A stretch of 64,000 nt of DNA. Origin: Anthoceros angustus. Its lineage: Eukaryota; Streptophyta; Anthocerotopsida; Anthocerotales; Anthocerotaceae. The notes beneath the pieces were generated by a model. The model was not told the DNA's origin. It saw only the letters and a list, made by a program, of their open reading frames with translations, and did no database searches. Positions 23,050 through 33,055 of this stretch are shown here, piece by piece. The position numbers were made by a program, and so were the translations under genes. Each line of letters begins with the position of its first letter. Position 1 is the stretch's first letter. Location: assembly GCA_010909165.1 (NCBI GenBank), contig MU008154.1, positions 1,291,478-1,355,477 on the forward strand. The letters are read 5' to 3'.

Positions 23050-25450
23050 CAAGCTATACACTTGCATTTTCCACATCAATGCCTCCGTCGGATCTCCTTT
23101 GCCCAAAACTTGCGGGGCCCGAAAACTTATCTGTTGTTATTTCTTGAACTCGTCCGGCCCGCTCCGCGTTCACTCGTTGTGACATATACATTGAGCATCG
23201 TGCGTCTTTGTCAATGGCCAGCGTTCCTTTTCCGTTGTATCCGGCCACCAAAATGATCCCGATCACGCACGTCAACAATCCGATCGTCTTCGTTGGAGAA
23301 CATGTTCACCAACATGCCTAATAAGCCCAGGTTTACGATATGGCGTCGACCATCTTATCACCGATGTGGTAAATCGCTTCTTCACCACGGTCCATGTCGG
23401 ATAACTCTTGGCGGCTTGATGTCTTTGGAAAAAGAGGAGCTTTTCCGACATTGGACTCTGTCCTCCTGCGCTTCCATCAAATATTCCACTGTTTCCACGG
23501 CACCCTTAGGTGGGATGTTGGTTTTCTCCCATACCGAGTTTTGAATGACTCCTTTCACACCAAGACCTCAAAGCCTCCACGGCTTGAATCACCCCATCCA
23601 CCCCATGCATAAGAATTATCCAACACATCGCTCGTGGTCTTCTCGTTGAAAGAGCGATGATCTCTTTCAATTCTTCTTCAACGAAAGCCTTGTCATTCTC
23701 ATGCCTGTAAACCTCGAGGAGGTCGCGAGAAAAGAAGAGTATACCTCCTCGGTGGCAAAAATCCTTTCATATCCAAAATGTCTCGATGCACCACGATATG
23801 CCACTTTGTCCAAGACCGGGCACTCTGGCTGCCACGCATCCATGTCCTTGTCGGCCATTTGTTTTCGCTCTTCTTCCATCCGTTTCGATTCGCTATAAAC
23901 AAAATCTTGGAAAGGTTTTGGCGCTTTCAAATCCTCAATGTCTCCCGGTTTACGCAAGCAGCACGGTGGTCGACGAACTCATTGACAGCGATTAGTGCGC
24001 GGTCGGCGCGCACTTGTGTCGCGGTCGGCGCGCCTCCACCGAACCGGCCAGCGGTAACGGTCGGCCACCGTGCGGCCGCCGGCGCAGCGTCGCCGGCGCT
24101 GCGCCGGTCGCGCGCTCGCGGTCGGCGCGCGCGCCGGCCGCGCCGCGTTCGCCGGGTAACAAACAACAAAGTCGCGGTCGGCGCGCACTACTAATCGCCG
24201 GTGACGGCACTCTAACGAATACACTCACTTACCACTTTCAAAAATTGTTTGAAACTTCGCCAATTCCTTGGCCTCGGTATGAGGCTGTTTGGCGACTTGA
24301 AGGTCGCACACTTCATAGCCTTCGAAGGCATGCTCGATAAGGTTAATCTTCTTCCTGTTGCCAACATCGTATCCATATCTTTTAGCTGCGGTTTCCTTGG
24401 ATGACCTTAAGGTCACTATCAACATCTCTTCACCTTCTCGTCCTTGGGACTCCTTGGAATGCTCTCCATGCCCTTCCGAGCATTGGAGCCGGACGAGGGG
24501 TCGATTAGGGAGGCTGTTGTAGTTGGGTCTTGTGGCTTCCGTTTCTTTTCGCCCGTCGTCCCGGCTGCTTCCCGCCTGCTGGGAGTTCGCACTTCTCCCA
24601 CATCGGAAAATGGTGTCCACGTTCTCCCACAATTTACCCACCTCGCAATCCTCAAGCAGTCTTCCATCCACCATCTTCATACATAATCGTGTCCTTGAGT
24701 TTCCAGCCTCCTCCAGCATCCCGGCAACTTGTACACATTGAACTTCCACCGCATCGGTTTTCCATCGGGTGTGTCCGTGCCAAATCTCAAGCTCATCATG
24801 TATGTAGCGGACTTGTTCAATAAAACCAAGCTTCTTCCTCTTGTCGCATACACATTGTGATCAGCACGGCCGCATTTCTTCCTCCTCAAGCTGCATATAC
24901 ATGGCCTCAAGCCATTGAAATTTATCTTCCGCGGATACATTTGAGACGGTATGCATGGCGGCATAGCAATGGTTCCCTCCCAGCACCCCTAGGGTGTAAT
25001 CTTTGAGCTCGATCTCCTCGGTGCATCTTCTTTCTTCAAGCACCTTTGGATCAATCATGCACAAAAGTGGGAGCGTCCCTTCCTTCTGGACACATGCGCA
25101 TCATCGAACAAGGCACTTCATCCATGCCTCATCCACCTTCCTTATCTGAGCATCTGCCGTTAGAAATGAAGCGGGACGTAAATCGATATGTGAATGTCGA
25201 ATGTTGTGGTTTGCACCCGCTTCTTGTAGGCCCGAGTGCGAACCATCTCCGAGATAGTCATCCTCCTGCGAAAGGAGCTCCGGTCGGCATCGTTCTGTCC
25301 GCAAGCGGCTTCCTCTTACGCATGCTTCCTCGACTTCCTTAATTTTTCCGCCTCGCCCACTCTTCTCCATCACCACGAGATCTTGCCTTCCTCTTCGCTT
25401 GATTGGTGTGCTCTGCATGGAAATCAAAACAAGATGCTTCAATTCTTACA
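23050..25450 (-). pseudogene. ParB-like domain + N4/N6 DNA methyltransferase relic
   Basis: Read on the minus strand, the N-terminal part (25,440-24,860) leads to ELKDYTLGVLGGNHCYAAM (about 24,990) and CCADHNVYAT. This resembles the G(G/E).(H/R)R..A core and following helix of ParB/sulfiredoxin-type domains. After a spacer, blocks of a beta-class amino-methyltransferase appear: FSRPPRGLQ at about 23,728 (position of the D/S-PP-Y/F catalytic motif), VWEKTNIPPKG at about 23,530, YRKP...LVNMFSNEDDRIVDV (23,340-23,240) and KGTLAIDKDARCSMYMSQRV (about 23,210), the SAM-binding C-terminal part. They occur in the order expected for this class but in three different frames, and a 194-bp GC-rich insertion splits the gene at 24.0-24.2 kb. 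ParB-methyltransferase fusions are known in phages and mobile elements; the assignment here is mine. The catalytic motif is altered and the gene is dead. Confidence 0.5.
23995..24188. mobile_element. GC-rich small inverted-repeat insertion 1
   Basis: A 194-bp block of extreme GC and CpG content, beginning GTGCGCGGTCGGC and ending GTCGCGGTCGGCGCGCAC, whose ends are inverted relative to each other. It sits abruptly inside the otherwise moderate-GC methyltransferase relic and interrupts it. A relative lies at 28,950-29,067. It has no coding capacity, so it may be a miniature non-autonomous element. No target duplication was certain. Confidence 0.5.
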
Positions 25451-25499
25451 TGGGTTCGGTGCGGAGGCGGGAGGAGCATTCTTACCGCCATTCGCCTTC

Positions 25500-27540
25500 T
25501 CATCTTCGGTGACACAGGGCGGATTCCCTTCTTCTTCTTTCAGTGCGCGTGCGTCCTCTTCGGACGAGGAGGGTCACCTCCTCCTCAAAAGCCTCGATTC
25601 AAGACCCAGTGGACATGTTGCGAGCCATGGGCAGCTCGTCGAGCTCGCCTCCGCCGGACCACGAGGCGAGGCCTCCTCCTCTTCCGGAGGCTCGGCTCGG
25701 CAGCCACCGGAACCTCGTCCTCCTCCATCTCCGGTTGCATAATCCGGGCATCGTTTTTCGCACACAACCCACGCCCGCCGATAGCGGTGCGTTCGCACCG
25801 CCTCGCTGCCCGATCACCGGTAGCGTCGATCACTACACCTGTTCTTCAGCACCCCGTGGCGGAGTAGAACGCAAAATTGTTCTCCCCTGTTCATTTAAAG
25901 AGGAAAACAATGAGTAAACCAGCTAAACCCTAGCGAAAATGGGAAGTGATACATGGTGACATTCAACCGACTTACATCTTGAACACTTTTGGAATCACGC
26001 AAGGCCGATTTCAACTGGTGGCTCGACGAGGCATTATCTTGGCAGCATCCATTATCGTGAGGAGATGTGTGTTGATGTCATCGTTTATGTGCAAATGAGG
26101 TTTCTTGGTGACCAAAAGCGTATGTGCATATCTTCGCCCATTCCGTCCCCATGTAGAATCCATCCGACTCTTGCACAGGAATCCCCTCAATACCATTGTA
26201 ACCGTTAATCCATAAGGCCGATGGTGGAATCCAAGGCGACTGGATCTTGGGTTCTTCTTCGCAACAACGCTCCACTCTTTATGCATGTTGTACCGCCGGA
26301 AGAGAATCACGGAGCTTTTTCAAGCTGCTCCACAAAGTTAAAAGCATGAGGAATCGCGATGTGCATTTCCACCGAGGTTGGTGCTCCCTCGGCCATCAAT
26401 GTCTTCATATCCTCTCCGTTGAGTACCCTTTGAGGTGGACGTCCGGACACTACCATGAGAGGATTCTCTCAATTGCATAATAGCGGTGGGGTTCTGTTAC
26501 CACATTCGGGGATCATCCCCTCATCCGGCGCCCTTGCGGCGATCCTGCTGCTCTTGCGGCCGCCCGCATTTTCGCCGATGGCGGGCGCCTCCAAGCCGCG
26601 GGGGTCGATCTCTGCATGCTTATTGCTCCGTGGCGTCCTCGCGATCACCATCCGCAATCTTCAAAACCTCATGCGGGAAGTTGGCGGGAGGAAGTAAGAG
26701 AATTCGTATCCGGACTCTCGAACTCTTGATGAAAAGGCTCGAGCTTACGTGGAAATGAAATATGGATGTTGAACGCATCAACGGGATTACGATAAAGCCT
26801 TAACACCGCTAGTTACGCTAAAGCTCAAGTTGTAGCAGTTGGGTCACGAACACGGTCATCATTCATTTAACCTCAAATGCCTAAAATAGGCCCATTACAA
26901 ATTCGATGCATCCACCTCATCTTATGCCGTCATTTTCTAAGACGGCTGCACTCTCATTCAAGGTCCATCGATCAGAATTCATATCGATCCCCATCGCAAC
27001 CGCAATTATAAATCATCCAACACCACACGGTACCACCTTATGTCACATGTCTATAATTGTGGGTGTGACTTTGATCTTGATTCAAAGTGCGTTCTTCCTC
27101 GCATGCTTATTGCTCCGTGGCGTCCTCGCGATCACCATCCGCAATCTTCAAAACCTGCATGCGGGAAGTTGGCGGGAGGAAGTAAGAGAATTCGTGTCCG
27201 GACTCTCGAACTCTTGATGAAAAGGAGAGGCTCGAGCTTACGTGGAAATGAAATATGGATGTTGAACGCATCAACGGGATTACGATAAAGCCTTAACACA
27301 CTAGTTACGCTAAAGCGGCTCAAGTTGTAGCAGCAGTTGGGTCGAACACGGTCATCATTCATTTAACCTCAAATGCCTAAAATAGGCCCATCACAAATTC
27401 CGATGCATCCACCTCATCTTATGCCGTCATTTTCTAAGGACAGTGGCTGCACTCTCATTCAAGGTCCATCGATCAATTCGCCATCATCCCCATCGCAACC
27501 GCAATTATAAATCATCCAACACCACACGGTACCACCTTAT
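25500..27540. other. Central part of the DNA transposon between its two genes
   Basis: 25,500-25,900 is GC-rich. On the minus strand it would encode an acidic, glycine/glutamate-rich stretch that could be the N-terminus of the methyltransferase gene. 25,900-27,540 contains the likely divergent promoter region and the 0.49-kb tandem duplication. No clear domain is recognisable in it. Confidence 0.4.
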
Positions 27541-27600
27541 GTCACATGTCTATAATTGTGGGTGTGACTTTGATCTTGATTCAAAGTGCTTCTTCCTCGC
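26616..27600. repeat. 0.49-kb tandem duplication inside the DNA transposon
   Basis: Two adjacent copies start with GCATGCTTATTGCTCCGTGG at about 26,616 and 27,101 and both run through GTCACATGTCTATAATTGTG to TTCTTCCTCGC. They differ by a few short indels and substitutions. The duplicated sequence includes the region just upstream of, or at, the first codons of the transposase-like gene, so the duplication repeats its putative start. Confidence 0.8.
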
Positions 27601-30600
27601 GCATGCAGGTAGCTCTTGAAAATTTGCCGATGTTGAAGCGGTGGAAGGAGTTCTTGAAGTCAAAGGACTTGGATGCTATCGTAAGGCGAGCGAGATTCCT
27701 CCCGATATGCAACACTCGGTCGAGGCATCAACAGCGCGGTTCGGCTTGAAATGCCTATCGGCGATCAAGGTATTCAAGTTGAAGAGGAGAACTAGATGAA
27801 GGTACGTCGTGCAAACTCGTGCGAAATCGATTGCATTCAAAAGGCTCTTGAACATGATTCCGGATGTGTGTTCGTCTGCGGTGCACGGCCTCCACCACTT
27901 CCGCGCGATAAGCGCATCCATTCCAAGACACCGCCCGTTTGTATGTTGGATTCCATTCACGGAAGTCCTTCTCCGCCAGAGCCTCGCCGTACATCCCGAC
28001 CATCCGCAAGACTACTCCTCCGGAAGTGCTCCACGGGGCGACACGCCGGGCGGATATGGCCGCTTGTTGGGGTGAATGCCAACTCGGTTTGCCCGGTTGT
28101 ATCTAGAAGATACTGTTTCCACTGTGGCCCCGTTCGGTGGAACTGATGTGGAGGAAGAGGACTCGGATAGCGGTGCATTTGAACATCCACCTCCAAAGGC
28201 GTACATACAATTTGAAGCCGGGTCCGAATCATTTATCGAGCATGGCGGACCACCACGTAGGCGCCCAAGTAGGCGGCAATCTAAAGTGCACGAGATGAAA
28301 TGTGAAGAGGTTCGTATTACCGTGATTTTCGCAAAACTGTTGTGGTAGACAATGCTTGAGGACAATAGGGAAGGCAACCTTTCGAGATTTGAGGTATCGG
28401 TTCCTTAGAATGTGCGGGAGGCGGAGATGCACCTACAATCCCTTTTTGATGTCGATTATGAGAGCGATGGAAGGGTTAGGGTAGACTCGTTTCTTGTCGG
28501 ACGAGGAAAAGTGTATTGTTGTAGAGGCCTTGAGACGCGTTTATTGTATCGGGTCTAGCCCGGCGAAGCAGCGAGGCGATCGGAAACATTGCGTGTCCGC
28601 CATACGGATGCGGCCGATCGACATCTTTGTGACTCTGGCGTGGATGAACCAAGCTTATGCTTATTGCCGAGAGAATGCCAAACATTGAAGTGTATCACCT
28701 TCCGACTCTTACTCAAAAGGCGAGGTGTTTCAAGAATACAAGCAACATATGCGTAGCGCTCGGTGATGTTTCTCATTCCTACTTTTGTCACTTTGGCTAC
28801 GCCTTTCACAAGGTGAAAATTCAAGAGCAATCGGTTTGCCTTGTGCACAACTGCGATTACCTCAAGCGAAATATAAAGAGCGAGAAAAACAGAGAAAAAC
28901 AAGGTGAGGCTTGATGTGAAATTGTGTTTTGACAGTGCAGGGGGGGATGGTGCGCGGTCGGCCAGCGTGTGCGCGTCGGCCAGCGCCTCGGCGACAATCG
29001 CCCGGTCGGCGGCGCTGTCTGGCTAGCCGGCCGGGCGTAGTTGTGAAGTCGCGGTCAGCCGGCGCACTCGGTATTTGCGTTGGCTGTTCCTTCCCAGAGC
29101 GGCAGTTTATTCCTCAATGTTGTTTGGGTGATTATTTTGCAGAAGCATTTGAAGCGATCCGGAGGCCTCCACAAGTCGAGAGAAAAATGCATCAAGCACC
29201 GCGTGAAATGTTATGGAGACCCGGCAAAGTATATCGGGATATCCATCGACGGGATGGACCAACAGAAGACACAGCTTCCACATTTCACGCGTTTACCCAA
29301 GGACCTGTCAGATGTAGGTTTGATCGACGTCCATGTTGTGGGGTGCATGATTTATAACTACACCATGTCGGCGGAACTCTTCATGGCATACGGAACATCC
29401 GAACGATGCAAACGACTATAGCCAATATCCGGCATGTCATTTCAAATTACGAGGACTACTACCAAAGGTTCTTTATCTTCAACTCGACAATATCGCAGGA
29501 GAATAAGAATGCCGCTATTCGCTTACACGAATATGTTGGTAGAGCTTAAGGTTTTGAGAAGGTAAAAGTAGGATTCCTCCCGGTTGGGCACACTCATGAC
29601 CAGTTGACGGATGTTTTCGAGGTTTTCAGATTGCTTGCGAAGGAAGCTTTCGTTGCCCAAAGCCCGGTATTTTGGAGAATGCATATCGCCCAAACCAAAA
29701 ATTATGGAGGTGAAAGAAGTTCCGGACTTCAAAGTTTGTGTGGCCAATACCTTATGGTAAGGCTGGCTATAAACAAATTCTGCGGGAAACTTGCACAATA
29801 TATCTTTTCGATCAGTTCAAAATAACCCGAGAAAGCGAGGTGAGCGCGGACTTGTTACTGTGATGAGGGGCAAACAATATTCCACCGATGAATCTGGTCA
29901 CCGGACGAGGGTTTGGAGTTTTGAATAATGTCCCATCTACTCCTATTCAAGCTCGTTTGGTTCATTTGGAGGTCCAGTAAAAAGCGGTTGCGAGAGGAGA
30001 GATCCGAAGAAGTCTTGCAGCAATGCGTGGGAAACTAGAGGAAAACTCGGGACCCATTTGGGCGCGGTGAGGATATTTGGTGGGAGGAATTGCAGGTGAG
30101 CAATCACCATCGTGGACAAGATAGCATGTGAGCATGCTGAGGAATTGAAGACCCCTTGGCAATGGTACGATAGAACACATAATGAAGAGTTGCATCGCCC
30201 GTTGGTTGTACCAGAGGCTGAGATTTTACAGCATCCAATCGTTCGGCAAGTGCCTCGGCGGGACATGTATGTTGGAGCGTACCGACAGGATGATGCGCGA
30301 AGGCGGGAACAAGAAAGCTTGAACGGCGATGTGTTGGAGATACAAACAGGTCACATGATTGCGGTGCCTTGTGGCAGATCGACAATCGACCATTCGGCTC
30401 GCAAAAGTTCTCTGGACTTCCAATGTCGCCCCATTCATTAAAGTCCATTGGTGGGTGACTAAATGCACCGACGCATTTGAAGGCGGTACCTAGAGGAGAT
30501 GATTTTACGATCGACCACCAGCGCGGCGTGGGGTCGCTCTCAACGACGGAGCATGAGGTTGCGGAAACACGTCGACAAATTGCTTCTTCGAGACACATTC

Positions 30601-30809
30601 ATCTTGGCATACGGGTTTTCTCTAACAAAAGCGAAGCAACTAAATGCAAGGACCGAACCATAATACGGAAAAACATGTACGTTTTGCGCCTGCATGCGGA
30701 GGAAGCTCGGAACATATGGAAGGAAGGACTGCGGATGATGGCGTTGCGAGAAGATGTTGCATCGGGCGAGGACATTGAAACACTTGATGAACATGGTTCA
30801 TGGAGTTGA
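27540..30809 (+). pseudogene. Transposase-like gene (SIDGMDQ / LQLDN / VGHTHDQ family)
   Basis: Protein-like blocks occur along the + strand in changing frames: VSTVAPFGGTDVEEEDSDSG and MLEDNREGNLSRFEV (28.1-28.4 kb), LSDEEKCIVVEALRRVYCIG (28.5 kb) and YIGISIDGMDQQKTQLPHF (about 29,230), then LQLDN (about 29,478), FAYTNMLVELKVL (29,520), KVGFLPVGHTHDQL (about 29,570) and FRLLAKEAFVAQSP. The spacing of an early GMDQ aspartate, an LQ.DN block and a VGHTH block is what I remember from the DUF7869-type proteins found in transposon-like genes of plants, oomycetes and invertebrates. Family assignment is from memory and needs a search. The C-terminal frame ends in a stop at 30,807-30,809. At least five frame changes and a GC-rich insertion at 28.95 kb break the gene. 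Confidence 0.6.
28950..29067. mobile_element. GC-rich small inverted-repeat insertion 2
   Basis: A 118-bp GC- and CpG-rich block starting GTGCGCGGTCGGCCAG and ending GTCAGCCGGCGCAC, with inverted ends. It resembles the 194-bp block at 23,995-24,188 in its terminal GTGCGC/GCGCAC and the internal GCGGTCGGC motif. It lies inside the transposase-like gene, just upstream of the SIDGMDQ block. Confidence 0.45.
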
Positions 30810-31258
30810 TTAGTTAGTTTTCGATTGACCATGGACTCCTACTAGTCTTTGGGTATGGGAAGGTATCGCCGGTGCCGCTTCTCAGTGGATAGGTTGTGTG
30901 TTCCCCATGGACATAAACGGCTTAACCAAGTGCGAGTATGGGCACACAAAATGACGGTACAACACAATTTGCGATTATGTTCCAAATCGGTAAAACCGTG
31001 TCTCTATTCGATGGACCTTATTTTTTAGGACAACACATGATAAGACCGGCTGTCGACAAATGTTCAAACGCATCCACGATTCGGTCCCCACACTTTTAAG
31101 TTTTGGAGGAATGAATTCAAAGACAATAATTTTTGGCCACGTTCTTTTCGGTCTGTCGAAAAGTGGATGCCAAATTTCTTCAAAACCAATAGCATTACAT
31201 GGTTTTCGGGACATGCTTTTTGGATATGATGATGGGAAAGTTCTTGCCTTTTGCCCGA

Positions 31259-31297
31259 CCCATTTCAGCGGAATCCACGATATTCTTGGAACCTTTG
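31259..31297 (-). repeat. Right terminal inverted repeat of the DNA transposon
   Basis: Reverse complement pairs imperfectly with 22,467-22,505 (shared TCC, AATATCG, GGATTC, TGAAA). It is followed directly by the right TTTAAG duplication at 31,298-31,303. Confidence 0.5.
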
Positions 31298-31303
31298 TTT
31301 AAG

Positions 31304-32724
31304 ATAAAATTAAATGCTGATGGTAGTATAGAAAGGTATAAAGCTAGACTAGTGGCTAAAGGATATTCACAAAAACTCGGCTTCGACTATAACGAAACCT
31401 TTAGCCCAGTTCTTAAAATAACCTCACTTAGGATTCTTATGGCCCTAGCTTCCCACCATGATTATAAACTCATGCAGCTAGATATAAAAACTGCCTTCCT
31501 ATACGGTGACCTTCAACACACTATCTACATGGAGATCCCGGAAGGACTCAAAGTCACTAGACAACAATATAATGCTTGTTTATTATTGAAGGCCCTATAC
31601 GGCCTTATGCAGAGTGCCCTAGAGTGGTACTTCAAGCTAGATGATACGCTAGAGGAATTAGGTTTCACTAGAGTTAATGACCATTTCATTGTGCTAGCAG
31701 TTTACGTAGAAGATATTGTTCTTATGTCCAACTCCAAGGCCTTCCTAGAAGATACTAGACTCATGTTAGCAAAACGCTTCTCCATGACCACATACTGTGA
31801 ACTTTCACTTTGTTTAAGCATTCAAGTTTTAAGACATAGAGAAACTAGAAGTATTTTCATCCACCAATCTAAGTACATTTAGGAAATCCTAGCTAAGTAC
31901 AATATGCGAGATTATAAGCCTATCTCCACAGCTATGGAAGCTAACCTAAAGCTCAGCAAACAAGAGGATCAACAACACGAAGCATTCACCTCAAGCAACA
32001 ACAAGTTACAATACTCCTCTGCTATGGGGAGTTTGATGTACCTTATGGTACGTACAAGACTTGACCTTGCATTTTCAGTGGGAGTGCTATCTCAATTCCT
32101 AGTAGCTCCAACACAAGCTCATTGGAAGGCCGCCAAGCGGGTATTTAGATATTTGCGAGGCACTTCTAATATGGGGCTTTTATATCAATCAACAACCAAG
32201 CAAGGTCAGCCCCTACAACTCGAGGGGTATAGCGATGCCGACTGGGTAGGAAATGCCGATGACAGGAAAAACACAAGCAGCTATGTCTATATGCTTGGAG
32301 GAACAGCTACAAGTTGGCATGGAGTAGCAAGCGACAACAGGTGGTGGCACTCAGCTCAACAGAAGCCGACTATTGCTCACTCATCCACGCTTGTAAGGAT
32401 GGACTTTGGCAGCTTGTACAACTAGCGGAACTCGGAGAAGCTCAACGCATACCAAGGCCGCTATATTGCGACAACCAGCGTACCATAGCACTCACCTACA
32501 ACCCGAAGTTCCATGCGAGAACGACGCATATCGAAGTCCAGTTCCACTTCATCAGACAAGTAATAAGCGAAGGTAAATTTATAGTCCTATACTCGCCACC
32601 AGAAGAGATGACGGCAGACGTACTTATCAAGGCACTTACTTCCGCCAAACACCAGCAACATGCAACTAGGATGGGACTAAGGAGCCTATCTGGAGCATCC
32701 AATAAGGAGTTATATAGAACCTAA
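31304..32724 (+). pseudogene. Copia reverse transcriptase (rest) and RNase H
   Basis: The copia frame resumes exactly after the TTTAAG duplication with IKLNADGSIERYKARLVAKG, then NETFSPVLKITSLRILMALA and LMQLDIKTAFLYGDL. The active-site box is YVEDIVLMS instead of YVDD, an Asp to Glu change in the catalytic pair. A stop at 31,880 is followed in frame by EILAKYNMRDYKPISTAME. RNase H carries YSDADWVGNADDRKNTSS (about 32,230) and, after a frameshift near 32,320, SKRQQVVALSSTEADYCSL and YCDNQRTIALTYNPKFH. It ends at 32,724, 21 bases before the 3' LTR. Confidence 0.85.
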
Positions 32725-32745
32725 GGACTAGATGTTAAGTGGGAG

Positions 32746-33055
32746 TGTTAAATTAAGTACTCATGGCCGTTCCTTTGCAATTCTTGCAAGTCTACCAACC
32801 TAGCTGCGCGCCTTTGCAGGCATTGCTGGCACCGTTAGCCTGGCATTGGAATGTTACTGCTATGATAACATGTTACAGTTTTTAGGATCAGAGGATGTTC
32901 AGATTAGAATACAATCAATGAGCAATGTGCTCCTCTTACATTGGGGCTATGCCCAAGCGTTGTGTCGGTTCGTCTAAAATGGCTGTTTATATCTACCTTC
33001 ATGAGCTTAATTATCAAACTGTGCCCTAAGGGCTAGAATGGTACTTAATTTAACA
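32746..33055 (+). repeat. 3' LTR of the copia element
   Basis: A 310-bp LTR that starts TGTTAAATTAAGTAC and ends GTACTTAATTTAACA, a perfect 15-bp terminal inverted repeat with the canonical TG...CA ends. It directly follows the purine tract AAGTGGGAG. TATATCTACC near 32,987 could be a late core-promoter-like element. The intact ends contrast with the missing 5' LTR. Confidence 0.85.

Larger units (their letters stand above)
22467..31297. mobile_element. 8.8-kb DNA transposon with transposase and ParB-methyltransferase genes
   Basis: The insertion is exactly delimited by the interrupted copia RT frame and a 6-bp TTTAAG duplication. Its ends carry imperfect inverted repeats: the left end (22,474-22,500) and the reverse complement of the right end (31,290-31,263) share TCC, AATATCG, GGATTC and TGAAA in order. 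Inside are a minus-strand broken gene with ParB-like and DNA amino-methyltransferase blocks (about 25.4-23.1 kb) and a plus-strand transposase-like gene (about 27.5-30.8 kb). It also contains a 0.49-kb tandem duplication and two small GC-rich insertions. The terminal sequence is not CACTA. I cannot assign a superfamily from the sequence alone. All genes are broken, so the copy is inactive. Confidence 0.7.
18700..33055 (+). mobile_element. Decayed Ty1/copia retrotransposon, split by a DNA transposon
   Basis: Plus-strand gag, protease, integrase, reverse transcriptase, RNase H order identifies Ty1/copia. The coding part runs 18,945-22,466 and resumes at 31,304-32,724, followed by a polypurine tract (AAGTGGGAG) and a 3' LTR. 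No matching 5' LTR is visible upstream of 18,945; the element meets the truncated gypsy copy near 18,680-18,720. Without the 8.8-kb insertion the element would be about 5.5 kb, a normal copia length. Several in-frame stops and frameshifts and altered catalytic residues show it is dead. Confidence 0.85.

Noticed and set aside
23050-25450. Recent bacterial contamination or organelle insertion to explain the methyltransferase
   Set aside because: The gene lies inside a transposon bounded by inverted repeats and a target duplication within a plant copia element, and is broken by nested insertions, so it is resident.
22467-31297. CACTA or hAT transposon assignment
   Set aside because: The ends are not CACTA, the target duplication is 6 bp rather than 3 or 8 bp, and no hAT domain is seen.
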